Below, piece by piece: positions 1 to 7,265 of a stretch of DNA of 37,487 nucleotides. The position numbers and the translations under genes were made by a program. The DNA comes from an uncultured Burkholderiaceae bacterium (GTDB lineage: Bacteria; Pseudomonadota; Gammaproteobacteria; Burkholderiales; Burkholderiaceae_F), in contig CALXQR010000010.1 in the NCBI GenBank assembly GCA_944390675.1, positions 1 to 37,487 on the forward strand, written 5' to 3'. The first letter of the stretch is position 1, and each line of letters opens with the position of its first letter. The notes below the pieces were generated by a model that saw only the letters and a program-made list of their open reading frames with translations, searched no databases and was not told the DNA's origin.

Positions 1-75
1 GGTGGGAGCGCAGAGACTCGAACTCTGGACCGACGGATTAAGAGTCCGCTGCTCTACCAACTGAGCTACGCTCCC
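1..75 (-). tRNA. tRNA-Lys (anticodon CUU)
   Basis: The reverse complement folds as a tRNA. The acceptor arm GGGAGCG pairs with CGCTCCC. The D-arm reads GCTCAGTTGGTAGAGC, and the T-loop contains the usual TTCGAGTC. The seven-base anticodon loop is CTCTTAA, so the anticodon is CUU and reads the lysine codon AAG. After discriminator A the encoded CC is visible. The final A of CCA, if encoded, lies outside the window. It lies 25 bases downstream of a second tRNA-Lys on the same strand and is probably cut from the same transcript. Confidence 0.97.
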
Positions 76-100
76 AAACCTTCAACAAATTTTCGGATGG

Positions 101-176
101 TGGTGGGTCGTGAGAGACTCGAACTCTCGACCAACGGATTAAAAGTCCGCTGCTCTACCGACTGAGCTAACGACCC
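101..176 (-). tRNA. tRNA-Lys (anticodon UUU)
   Basis: The reverse complement gives a complete tRNA with acceptor GGGTCGT/ACGACCC, discriminator A and an encoded CCA end (101-103). The anticodon loop CTTTTAA gives UUU, reading AAA and AAG lysine codons. Its body is nearly identical to the neighbouring CUU lysine tRNA, as expected for an ancestral tandem duplication. It is the first gene of a two-tRNA leftward unit whose promoter is visible at 231-259. Confidence 0.97.
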
Positions 177-230
177 GTTGCTCAAACGAGCGGGACAAGC
201 CCACAGGTAACGCGTCCAACCGAGGGCGAA

Positions 231-259
231 ATAATGCCCTATAAATTTTTTTTTGTCAA
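231..259 (-). promoter_or_regulatory. Promoter of the tRNA-Lys pair
   Basis: On the minus strand a perfect -35 TTGACA (254-259) is followed after 17 bases by CATTAT (231-236), a 4/6 match to the -10 consensus. A run of A's lies in the spacer. Transcription would start near 224, about 50 bases before the first tRNA-Lys. Confidence 0.65.
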
Positions 260-309
260 ATATAACCGCAATTAAGTTGAATCTGGTCAAAGTTGATATA
301 GATCATAAC

Positions 310-338
310 TTGATACAGAAGTTAGGGTAAACGATAAT
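310..338 (+). promoter_or_regulatory. Candidate recA promoter
   Basis: TTGATA (310-315, 5/6 to the -35 consensus), a 17-base spacer and GATAAT (333-338, 5/6 to the -10 consensus) give a good sigma-70 promoter. It directs transcription to recA, 189 bases downstream. No better-placed promoter is seen closer to the gene. Confidence 0.5.
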
Positions 339-526
339 ATATTTGATCCAATAAAGTCTCGACAAATGATCTTTTATAGTGAATAATTCGTCTCATCAAT
401 AAAACAAATTGCCTGAAATTATTGCTCTTATATTAATTTGATACTTTTTTAAATAAATTGCATTAAAAAGTATTAAAAATTTGAACGATGGATTTTAGGC
501 ACACGATAACTGTTTGAGGAAACACA

Positions 527-1600
527 ATGGCTGAAAAGAAAACGTTACCGCGAGTTGAAAGAGTTGAAGGCGAAGAACGAAAGAAGGCGTTAAGCGCTGC
601 TTTGGCTCAAATTGAAAAACAATTTGGCAAGGGTTCGATCATGCGCATGGGTGACAAGGGTATGAGCGAAGATATTGACGTGGTCTCGACCGGTTCGTTG
701 GGTTTGGACTTGGCCTTGGGCGTGGGCGGCTTGCCGCGCGGCCGCATCATCGAAATTTACGGACCGGAATCGTCCGGTAAGACCACGCTTGCGCTTCATG
801 TGGTCGCTCAAATGCAAAAGACGGGCGGCACCTGTGCCTACATCGACGCAGAACACGCTCTTGATATTCAATACGCTCAGCACCTGGGTGTGAATCTGTC
901 GGAACTTTTGATTTCTCAGCCCGATACCGGTGAACAAGCTCTGGAAATCTGTGACGCTTTGGTTCGCTCCGGTTCCGTTGATATGGTTGTGATTGACTCT
1001 GTGGCGGCTTTAACGCCTCAGGCTGAAATCGAAGGTGAGATGGGTGAGGCGCTGCCCGGTTTGCAAGCGCGTCTCATGAGCCAGGCTTTAAGAAAATTAA
1101 CCTCGTCCATTAAGCGCACGAACACGCTTGTGGTCTTCATTAACCAAATTCGTATGAAGATCGGCGTGAGTTACGGCAACCCTGAAACGACGACGGGCGG
1201 CAATGCGTTGAAGTTCTACAGCTCTGTTCGTTTGGACATCCGCCGCGTGGGCGCCATTAAGAAGGGCGACGAGGTGATCGGCTCGGACACGAAGGTTAAA
1301 GTGGTGAAAAATAAAGTTGCGCCGCCTTTTAAGACCGCTCAATTTGACATCCTTTACGGCGACGGCATCTCGCACGAAGGTGAAGTCATTGATATGGCTG
1401 TTGAGCTCAATTTGATGCAAAAGTCCGGTGCCTGGTACAGCTACCAGGGCAATAAAGTGGGCCAGGGTCGTGATAACGCTCGCGAATACTTAAAGAGCAA
1501 TCCTGAAGTGCTCGCGGAAATTGAAGATAAGATTCGCGAACTCAAGGGCGTCAAAGGGTTAAAGAAGAGTGCTTCTGAGCCGGTAGCAGAAGATGCCTGA
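527..1600 (+). CDS. recA: RecA recombinase
   Basis: RecA forms ATP-dependent filaments on single-stranded DNA, catalyses strand exchange in homologous recombination and triggers LexA self-cleavage in the SOS response. The 357-residue protein has the normal family length. Visible features are the Walker A loop GPESSGKTT (79-87), the segment DAEHALD with the catalytic Glu (Glu109), Walker B VDMVVIDS (151-158) and the DNA-binding L2 loop region after [10 protein letters not shown] (204-213) with [14 protein letters not shown]. The acidic C-terminal tail is short. GAGGA at 516-520 lies six bases before the ATG and fixes the start. The stop overlaps the start of recX by eight bases, so the two are translated from one message, as in many proteobacteria. 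Confidence 0.99.
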   Translation: MAEKKTLPRVERVEGEERKKALSAALAQIEKQFGKGSIMRMGDKGMSEDIDVVSTGSLGLDLALGVGGLPRGRIIEIYGPESSGKTTLALHVVAQMQKTGGTCAYIDAEHALDIQYAQHLGVNLSELLISQPDTGEQALEICDALVRSGSVDMVVIDSVAALTPQAEIEGEMGEALPGLQARLMSQALRKLTSSIKRTNTLVVFINQIRMKIGVSYGNPETTTGGNALKFYSSVRLDIRRVGAIKKGDEVIGSDTKVKVVKNKVAPPFKTAQFDILYGDGISHEGEVIDMAVELNLMQKSGAWYSYQGNKVGQGRDNAREYLKSNPEVLAEIEDKIRELKGVKGLKKSASEPVAEDA

Positions 1601-2081
1601 AGAAACGCCGCGTAAAGCGAAGCGTCAAAGCCCGAGCCTGAAAGCTCGGGCTGTGCGTTATCTTTCTCGTCGCGAATACAGCCGTTTGGAGCTTGAGAAA
1701 AAGCTTCGTGCGTATCTCACAGAAGATGAGAGCGAGGACGATTTGACGGCGGTTTTAAACGATTTGGAGCAAAAAGGTTATCTATCGGATGAGCGTTTTG
1801 CTCAATCGCGCGCGCGGGTGCGAGCAGCTCGATATGGAAACGCGCGCGTAGCCTACGAGTTAAAAGCAAGCGGCGTGTCTTCGGAACTCATTGCTAACGC
1901 CATCGAAGAGCTTGAAGAAACGGAGGCCGAGCGCGCCAAAGCTCTATGGCAGAAACGCTTTGGTAAGCCTGCCGAAGACTATAAGGAGCGCGCTAAACAA
2001 ATGCGATATTTGCTGGCTCGAGGTTTTTCGATGGAGGTTGCCCGACAGGTTGTTCGTGCGGATGATTTTGAGGATCTCTAA
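1593..2081 (+). CDS. recX: RecX, regulator of RecA
   Basis: RecX binds within the RecA filament groove and limits RecA filament growth and coprotease activity. The 162-residue product fits the family length (about 150-170). It is basic at the N-terminus and made of the helical repeats typical of RecX, including the segment [19 protein letters not shown] near residue 22 and [22 protein letters not shown] in the middle. Its ATG lies inside the last codons of recA (eight-base overlap), so it is probably translationally coupled to recA at a lower level. It ends in a terminator shared with folD on the opposite strand. Confidence 0.95.
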   Translation: MPEETPRKAKRQSPSLKARAVRYLSRREYSRLELEKKLRAYLTEDESEDDLTAVLNDLEQKGYLSDERFAQSRARVRAARYGNARVAYELKASGVSSELIANAIEELEETEAERAKALWQKRFGKPAEDYKERAKQMRYLLARGFSMEVARQVVRADDFEDL

Positions 2082-2113
2082 AACAAAAGGACCGATCAGG
2101 TCCTTTTGTTTTA
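2079..2113. terminator. Bidirectional terminator between recX and folD
   Basis: A perfect 15-bp inverted repeat, with arms 2079-2093 and 2099-2113 and loop GATCA, has a GGACC core flanked by A- and T-rich ends. It therefore works on both strands. The TAA stop codons of recX (2079-2081) and folD (2111-2113) are the outermost bases of the stem. Confidence 0.9.
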
Positions 2114-2956
2114 GGCGTTTTGTCGTTTTTGAGCAGAAACCAATGTATTGTGCAGCAGCATGGCGATCGTCATCGGACCCACGCCGCCCGGTACAGGCGT
2201 AATCCAGCCGGCCACTTCTTGGACTTTTTCAGTATCAACGTCACCGCACAATTTCCCGTTTTCGTCCCGATTCATACCCACATCAATGACTACGGCGCCG
2301 GGTTTAACCATGTCGTCCGTGACGTATTTGGCGCGGCCGATCGCGGCAACAAGAATGTCCGCGTCAAGCGTGTAGTGTTTAAGGTTTGGCGTATGGCTGT
2401 GCGTCATTGTGACGGTGGCGTTTTCCTGCAGCATCAGCATGGCCAAGGGTTTGCCGACAATGTTTGAGCGACCCAAGATAACGGCGTGCTTGCCTTCAAT
2501 CGGATAGTCAATTGCTTTGAGCAGTTCAATGATGCCCGCAGGCGTGCAGGGTTTAAAGCCGCCGCCGGTAGTGACTAATTTGCCGGTGTTGTAGATATGA
2601 AAACCATCAACGTCCTTGTTGGGGTCGATCGTTTCAAGAATCAGTCCAGCATGCATATGTTCGGGTAGCGGCAACTGAACAAGAATGCCGTCAACACACG
2701 GGTCGTTGTTGAGCGTATGGATCACATCCAACAGCGTTTCATCCGAGCAGGTTGCGGGCAGCCGATGCTCAATAGAGGTAATGCCCACTTCATTGCAGGC
2801 GCGGACTTTATTTCTTACGTAGACAGCGCTGGCGGGATTTTCACCCACCATGACAACCGCAAGTGCGGGCGCTCGGCGCAGCTTTTGCACGGCCTCTTTT
2901 GTTCGGGCCCGAATGGCCTGAGCGACAGCTTTTCCGTCAATAATTTGAGCAGTCAT
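2111..2956 (-). CDS. folD: Bifunctional methylenetetrahydrofolate dehydrogenase/cyclohydrolase
   Basis: FolD oxidises 5,10-methylene-THF with NADP+ and hydrolyses the methenyl product to 10-formyl-THF, supplying one-carbon units for purines and formyl-methionine. The chosen ATG gives 281 residues, beginning MTAQIIDGKAVA, the normal family N-terminus. An upstream in-frame start at 2992 would add 12 residues that do not look like FolD. Seen are the substrate-site motif around SAVYVRNK with catalytic Lys50, VDGILVQLPLP (88-98), the cofactor-binding GRSNIVGKP (162-170) and a C-terminal PGGVGPMT. It is convergent with recX and downstream of a two-component pair on its own strand, from which a hairpin at 2975-3009 separates it. 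Confidence 0.97.
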   Translation of the reverse strand: MTAQIIDGKAVAQAIRARTKEAVQKLRRAPALAVVMVGENPASAVYVRNKVRACNEVGITSIEHRLPATCSDETLLDVIHTLNNDPCVDGILVQLPLPEHMHAGLILETIDPNKDVDGFHIYNTGKLVTTGGGFKPCTPAGIIELLKAIDYPIEGKHAVILGRSNIVGKPLAMLMLQENATVTMTHSHTPNLKHYTLDADILVAAIGRAKYVTDDMVKPGAVVIDVGMNRDENGKLCGDVDTEKVQEVAGWITPVPGGVGPMTIAMLLHNTLVSAQKRQNA

Positions 2957-2974
2957 AGGATTCTCGGATAGATA

Positions 2975-3009
2975 GAGAAAAGTCCGCTTCAAAACAGCGG
3001 ACCTTCTCT
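2975..3009 (-). terminator. Probable terminator after the response regulator gene
   Basis: The 7-bp stem GTCCGCT (2982-2988)/AGCGGAC (2996-3002), extended with mismatches by AGAGAA/TTCTCT, is followed on the minus strand by TTTTCTC. It lies between the response regulator stop and the folD start. It could reduce read-through into folD or form part of the folD leader. Confidence 0.5.
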
Positions 3010-3026
3010 TCGGTAAAAAAACACTC

Positions 3027-3677
3027 TTAAATTTGTTTTGTTGCGCTCATCACCACGCGCATCAAATCGGCCACAGTACCGGAGTTGGTCTTATCCATGA
3101 TGGAAGCGCGGTGAGCTTCAACAGTTTTGATGGAGATACCAAGATCGTCGGCGATTTGTTTATTCAGGCGTCCGGCGACAATGCGTTCGAGCACTTGCTG
3201 TTCACGAGGCGTGAGCTTCGAGAGCATCGCTTCATTGAGTGACTGGCGCTCATTTTTAACGCGCTGTTCACGGGCTTCAGACAAGAGTTTTGCGATAAGA
3301 GGCAAAAGCACTTCAAGCTTGACCGGTTTTTGCAGGAAGTCCGCCGCGCCTTTTTTCAAAGCGCTGACAGCCATCGGCACATCACCGTGACCGGTCAAAA
3401 ACACGATTGGAATCGTTGCCTTGCGGGCGAGCAGATGGTCTTGAACTTCCGTGCCGGGCATGCCGGGCATGCGTTGGTCAAGCAGCAAAACAGCGATCGC
3501 GTTCGGGTCATACTTCGCGATGAACGCCTCACCGCTGTCGTAAGCTTCGACACGGTAGTCTTGGGACTCTAAAACTCTGCGCAACGAGTCGCGCACATCG
3601 GCGTCGTCGTCAACCAAATACACGGTTCCCAAGGGTTCTTTGCGGATATTGTCAAAATTGAATGCAGGAAAAGACAT
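3027..3677 (-). CDS. FixJ/TodT-type two-component response regulator (REC + LuxR HTH)
   Basis: The 216-residue cytoplasmic transcription regulator has a receiver domain at about 17-132 and a LuxR/FixJ-type helix-turn-helix at 153-205. Receiver residues are all present: acidic triad DDD (23-25), phosphoacceptor Asp67 in LLLDQRMPGM, Thr95 in FLTGHGD and Lys117 in LQKPVK. The output domain begins LTPREQQVLERIVAG and contains the recognition helix ISIKTVEAHR. It should be phosphorylated by the histidine kinase encoded 50 bases upstream on the same strand. The target genes cannot be read from the sequence. FixJ, TtrR and TodT relatives control respiration or catabolic genes, so a metabolic input is plausible. 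Confidence 0.93.
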   Translation of the reverse strand: MSFPAFNFDNIRKEPLGTVYLVDDDADVRDSLRRVLESQDYRVEAYDSGEAFIAKYDPNAIAVLLLDQRMPGMPGTEVQDHLLARKATIPIVFLTGHGDVPMAVSALKKGAADFLQKPVKLEVLLPLIAKLLSEAREQRVKNERQSLNEAMLSKLTPREQQVLERIVAGRLNKQIADDLGISIKTVEAHRASIMDKTNSGTVADLMRVVMSATKQI

Positions 3678-3727
3678 AATTTCAATGTAGGCAATAAGCC
3701 GTTAAATATCAACGATAAAAAATCATT

Positions 3728-6118
3728 TTAATCTGTTTGTTTTTTTTCGGAAGGCAGTGTCAATGTAAAAATTGTGCCTCGGCCGATATTATCAGAAATC
3801 GTTAACCGTCCATGATGCAGCTCAACAATTGTTCTGCAAATATTTAACCCCATTCCCATGCCGGAACTCTTCGTTGTGAAGAACGGGTCAAAAAGGTGCG
3901 CCTTGTGTTCGTCATCAATGCCGCAACCGTTGTCGGCCACTTCAAAAATGACGTGATGGTCAATGTCAGAATAAATAGTCAGAGAGACTTCCGGTTTTTG
4001 TCCCTCAATGCCGGCGCTCGCTTCAATGCCGTTTTTAATTAAATTGAGCAAGACCTGTTCAATCATGATTTCATCGCACCAAACCGTCGTGAGATCAGGG
4101 GCGACGTAGTATTGAATTTTTGCATTGTGACGTCGGGCTTGGATGCTCGCGAGTTCTTTGACTTCTTTAACCAAGTTCATGACCGGAATGGATTCCATTT
4201 TCGGTTCGCTTCGCTTGGTAAAGGAGCGAATTCGCTGAATAATGCCTGCGGCTCTTTGAGCTTGCGCTTCAATGCGGGAAACGGAGTAGAACATCTCATG
4301 CTCTTCGGGCACGCCGGCCTTCTTCATCATGCTGCCAACGATAAAGGCGTAGTTTGAAATGGCGGTGAGCGGCTGATTGAGTTCATGAGCAAGCGAGCTT
4401 GCCATTTCACCCATCGTGACTAAGCGCGAATTTTGTTCTGAACGCGCCTGTTGTTCTGCTAAAAGATTTTCGCTTTTTCGGCGTTCTGTAATATCGGAGA
4501 GAATCTGCAGACGCACCGCGGTTCGGTCTGTCCAAGTAATGATTCTTTCATGCAAGGCAAACCAGCGATCCATCTTTTCGATGTAAATGTCCGCGGAAAT
4601 ATCCGGGGCATCTTTTGCCTTATCTCCAAGCTGATTGATGAGTTCTTCATGAGCCTGCATATGACCCAGACTGTCATCTCCGAAAAGTGAGTCGTAGACG
4701 GAGTTGGAGAAAAGCAAAATATCGCTTTGAGGATCAACCACGCTGATGGCGTCCTGCATGGATTCAAGCACACGCGTGAATCGTTCGTGTGCGGCAGTCA
4801 CTCTTTCCTGCGCTTGGCGGATTTCAGTGATATCTGAAATTGTCCAAAGCCAGCCCAGATGCGTGCCCTCCACAGTAATCATGGGCGAAATATGCAAAAA
4901 GGCATTAAAGGACGATCCGTCAGAGCGAATAGGACGGAATTCATAGCTGGCGGAATTAATTTGACCGCGTTTGATCGTCTCAAAAAGTTCCATCAAACGA
5001 AAGCCTGCGTCGCCTTGGGGCCAGTAGGAGTAAGGAGGCAGCTGGCCAAGCAGTTTTTCATGATCTTTGATGTCTAGGAGTTCTTCAAACGTTCGGTTGG
5101 TATAAACAATGCGCCCCTTTCGATCCGTCACTTGAAGACCGGACAATTGACTGTCAGCAATTGTTTTTCTTAACGCAGATTCGGCTCTGAGAGCGGTTTC
5201 GGTGCTGTTTTGCCGCCAGTTGAATCGAATCAAGCCCAAAAGCGCCACCACAAGGAAGATCCCCAAGGCACTGATCACCCAGAAAAGCGTGTTTTGAGTT
5301 AAAAGGCCTTGGGCGTAGCTTGAGACCTGCAGCTCAAAACTCGTGGGAAGAGGCGCCAAGTGCATCCGATGGGTGATGGATTGGCGTCTGGAGTCGGTGC
5401 TGGCAGCAACAATTGCTTTGTCGTTATAGAGCAAACTGATGCGGTAGGCGGAGTCTTGACGATTTTGGGTGGCATGCCGCAGCAGTGACCAGATCGATAA
5501 ACGGGTAATTTGCAAATAACGCGTTTGCGCAATTTGCGCCGGTGAAACTAAGTCGATAAAAGGCGAGCCTTCAATCGGCAAAGAATAAGGCGCGGAAAAA
5601 GAGGAAGAACCGGTTCGTTTGGTGCGCAGGATTGCGCTTGCGGTTCCTTCTCTGTTATAGATGTCGCCGGCTTTGAAGGTAATATCACCGAAAGGCAGGG
5701 GCGAAGCAAAGGCGGCGACGACGCGATTGTTGCTGTCGATGTAGTTGATCTCAAGAATTTCTCTGCGGCTTTGCATGAGGTCGCGCGCCTGATGCTGCAG
5801 ACGATCAATGCCTTGAGAGAAATTCAGGTTGACGGGCAGAGCGTTTTGCAGTTGGCTTAATCGGTCAAGATCGGAATTTAGTCGAACGGAAAAAGTCTCG
5901 GCCCATAATTCAGTCGTTTGGTGCAGCTGAGACAATTGTGATTTTTGATCTTCGCTTTGAATGACGCGGCCGATAAAGAGCAGACCGATGATGACGCAAA
6001 TAAGCATGATCCACGTCATGATGACGCCGAACATGCTCTGTCCGCGAAATGCTTTGTCGCCTAGACTTTTAAATGTGTCGACGGCAAAAATTGGAGTCGC
6101 TCTTTCCACTGTCTGCAA
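3728..6118 (-). CDS. Membrane PAS-domain sensor histidine kinase
   Basis: Up to 796 residues. A membrane segment (about 31-52) is followed by a roughly 220-residue periplasmic region that looks like a CACHE-type sensor, then a second membrane segment (about 277-298). Two PAS domains follow (about 318-435 and 445-545). The transmitter is complete: His578 in SSLAHELNQPLTA, N-box Asn696 in LIKNGIEA, G1 DNGCGI (729-734) and G2 GMGMGL (753-758). The kinase should phosphorylate the FixJ-type regulator next to it. The ligand is not predictable. The start is uncertain: 6118 is TTG without a Shine-Dalgarno sequence, 6109 is GTG, and ATG at 6034 has GGA six bases upstream and would begin just before the first membrane segment. 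Confidence 0.92.
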   Translation of the reverse strand: MQTVERATPIFAVDTFKSLGDKAFRGQSMFGVIMTWIMLICVIIGLLFIGRVIQSEDQKSQLSQLHQTTELWAETFSVRLNSDLDRLSQLQNALPVNLNFSQGIDRLQHQARDLMQSRREILEINYIDSNNRVVAAFASPLPFGDITFKAGDIYNREGTASAILRTKRTGSSSFSAPYSLPIEGSPFIDLVSPAQIAQTRYLQITRLSIWSLLRHATQNRQDSAYRISLLYNDKAIVAASTDSRRQSITHRMHLAPLPTSFELQVSSYAQGLLTQNTLFWVISALGIFLVVALLGLIRFNWRQNSTETALRAESALRKTIADSQLSGLQVTDRKGRIVYTNRTFEELLDIKDHEKLLGQLPPYSYWPQGDAGFRLMELFETIKRGQINSASYEFRPIRSDGSSFNAFLHISPMITVEGTHLGWLWTISDITEIRQAQERVTAAHERFTRVLESMQDAISVVDPQSDILLFSNSVYDSLFGDDSLGHMQAHEELINQLGDKAKDAPDISADIYIEKMDRWFALHERIITWTDRTAVRLQILSDITERRKSENLLAEQQARSEQNSRLVTMGEMASSLAHELNQPLTAISNYAFIVGSMMKKAGVPEEHEMFYSVSRIEAQAQRAAGIIQRIRSFTKRSEPKMESIPVMNLVKEVKELASIQARRHNAKIQYYVAPDLTTVWCDEIMIEQVLLNLIKNGIEASAGIEGQKPEVSLTIYSDIDHHVIFEVADNGCGIDDEHKAHLFDPFFTTKSSGMGMGLNICRTIVELHHGRLTISDNIGRGTIFTLTLPSEKKQTD

Positions 6119-6243
6119 TCAGAAAAAATAGATAACACGAATGATAGCAGTCGCCAAAGAGGACGCAATGATTCCTTTAGTCTGACAGTGGCCTGTGTTG
6201 CTAAAATCCTCTTAGCGCTATTTTGATTGAAAGGTTGCGAAAA

Positions 6244-6900
6244 ATGGATCAACAGGAACTGAAAAAAGCGGTCGGCCGTGCGGCTTTGCAATATGTTAAG
6301 TCCGGCGAAATTTTAGGTGTCGGCACTGGTTCGACAGTGAACTGCTTCATTGATGCTTTAAAAGAAAGCGGCATTTCAATTCCCGCTTGTGTCTCCAGCA
6401 GTGTTCGCTCCACAAAAAAACTCGAGCAATACGGATTTAAAGTGTTGGATCTCAACGAGGTTGAGCGGATCGGTGTCTATGTGGACGGTGCCGATGAGAT
6501 TGATCCGCATTTTGCAATGATCAAGGGCGGCGGCGGAGCGCTGACGCGGGAAAAAATTGTTGCGATGGTCTCCGACCGTTTCGTTTGCATTGCCGATCAA
6601 TCTAAAAAAGTGGATGTCTTGGGAAAATTCCCTTTGCCGATTGAAGTCATCCCGATGGCTGTCCGAGCGGTCAGCAGAGAGCTGGAAAAATTGGGCGGAA
6701 AGCCCGTTTTGCGTGATTTCACGACTGACAACGGCAATAAGATTTTGGATGTGCACGGACTTAAGATTGAAGATCCCGTGCAATGGGAGCAAAAGCTCAA
6801 TCAAATTGTCGGCGTGGTGACGGTCGGTTTATTTGCCGCCCGCGGCGCGGATGTTTTGCTCTTGGGAACGGACGAAGGCGTTCAGACGTTGAAACCTTAA
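6244..6900 (+). CDS. rpiA: Ribose-5-phosphate isomerase A
   Basis: RpiA interconverts ribose 5-phosphate and ribulose 5-phosphate in the non-oxidative pentose phosphate pathway. The ATG at 6244 gives 218 residues starting [18 protein letters not shown], which matches the family N-terminus, and AAGG (6231-6234) lies nine bases upstream. An in-frame start at 6223 would add seven unsupported residues. Motifs are the phosphate loop GTGST (27-31), DGADE (81-85) and [11 protein letters not shown] (94-104), including the catalytic Glu103. It is divergent from the sensor kinase gene. An inverted repeat GCTAA-N7-TTAGC (6200-6216) lies in the shared control region. Monocistronic, ending at a strong terminator. 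Confidence 0.98.
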   Translation: MDQQELKKAVGRAALQYVKSGEILGVGTGSTVNCFIDALKESGISIPACVSSSVRSTKKLEQYGFKVLDLNEVERIGVYVDGADEIDPHFAMIKGGGGALTREKIVAMVSDRFVCIADQSKKVDVLGKFPLPIEVIPMAVRAVSRELEKLGGKPVLRDFTTDNGNKILDVHGLKIEDPVQWEQKLNQIVGVVTVGLFAARGADVLLLGTDEGVQTLKP

Positions 6901-6906
6901 GAAAAA

Positions 6907-6926
6907 GGGCACCGGATTCGGTGCCC
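6907..6926. terminator. Terminator between rpiA and yggX
   Basis: Perfect 8-bp stem GGGCACCG/CGGTGCCC with loop GATT. It is followed on the plus strand by TCTTTT and preceded by AAAAA, so it can serve the convergent yggX as well. Confidence 0.9.
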
Positions 6927-6934
6927 TCTTTTGG

Positions 6935-7204
6935 TTATTTCGGAGGCGTGTAGTTCGGAACGGCTTCGACTCCGTCGCCGAAGAGATGCTTTTGCATCTG
7001 TTTGAGCAGATGCTTCCTGGCCTCGGGATCCGCAAGGTTGAGTTGGTATTCGTTGACCATCATAGTCTGCAGACGAATCCATTCATTCCAGGCTTCCTTG
7101 GAGATGTTTTCATACACTTTCTGGCCGAGCGGACCGGGAAGGGGAGCGAAGTCAAGACCTTCGGCTTCTTTATTGAGTTTGAGACAATGGACCATGCGTG
7201 CCAT
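6935..7204 (-). CDS. yggX: YggX, iron-trafficking/oxidative protection protein
   Basis: The small cytoplasmic protein of 89 residues has the family's full length (about 90). It keeps the pattern seen across YggX: an N-terminal MxRxVxC with Cys7, then [25 protein letters not shown], and a C-terminal YTPP. YggX has been linked to protecting labile iron-sulfur clusters and to iron handling during oxidative stress; the exact chemistry is unsettled. AGGAGA lies about ten bases before the ATG on the minus strand. It is divergent from hrpA and shares a terminator with the convergent rpiA. Confidence 0.96.
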   Translation of the reverse strand: MARMVHCLKLNKEAEGLDFAPLPGPLGQKVYENISKEAWNEWIRLQTMMVNEYQLNLADPEARKHLLKQMQKHLFGDGVEAVPNYTPPK

Positions 7205-7265
7205 ATGAGAAGTCTCTCCTGTTAACGAATTAAACTGTCGTCTATTGTAAGAATTCGTTTGAACT

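Larger units (their letters stand above)
177..526. other. AT-rich intergenic region between tRNA-Lys and recA
   Basis: No gene is seen. The region holds the leftward tRNA promoter and, rightward, the best recA promoter candidate at 310-338, which would give recA a leader of about 180 bases. A second, weaker candidate is TTGATA at 438-443 with CATTAA at 461-466. Just upstream of the main -35 is an imperfect inverted repeat, AAGTT to AACTT. No good LexA box was found; see the rejected items. Confidence 0.6.

Noticed and set aside
66-290. A 74-codon frame on the minus strand at the tRNA-Lys genes
   Set aside because: It reads through the tRNA-Lys(UUU) gene and its promoter; the peptide is a translated tRNA, not a protein.
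510-525. CTGT-N8-ACAC resembling a LexA/SOS box just before recA
   Set aside because: One half-site is imperfect, and the site contains the recA ribosome binding site, downstream of the probable promoter. A chance match is more likely.
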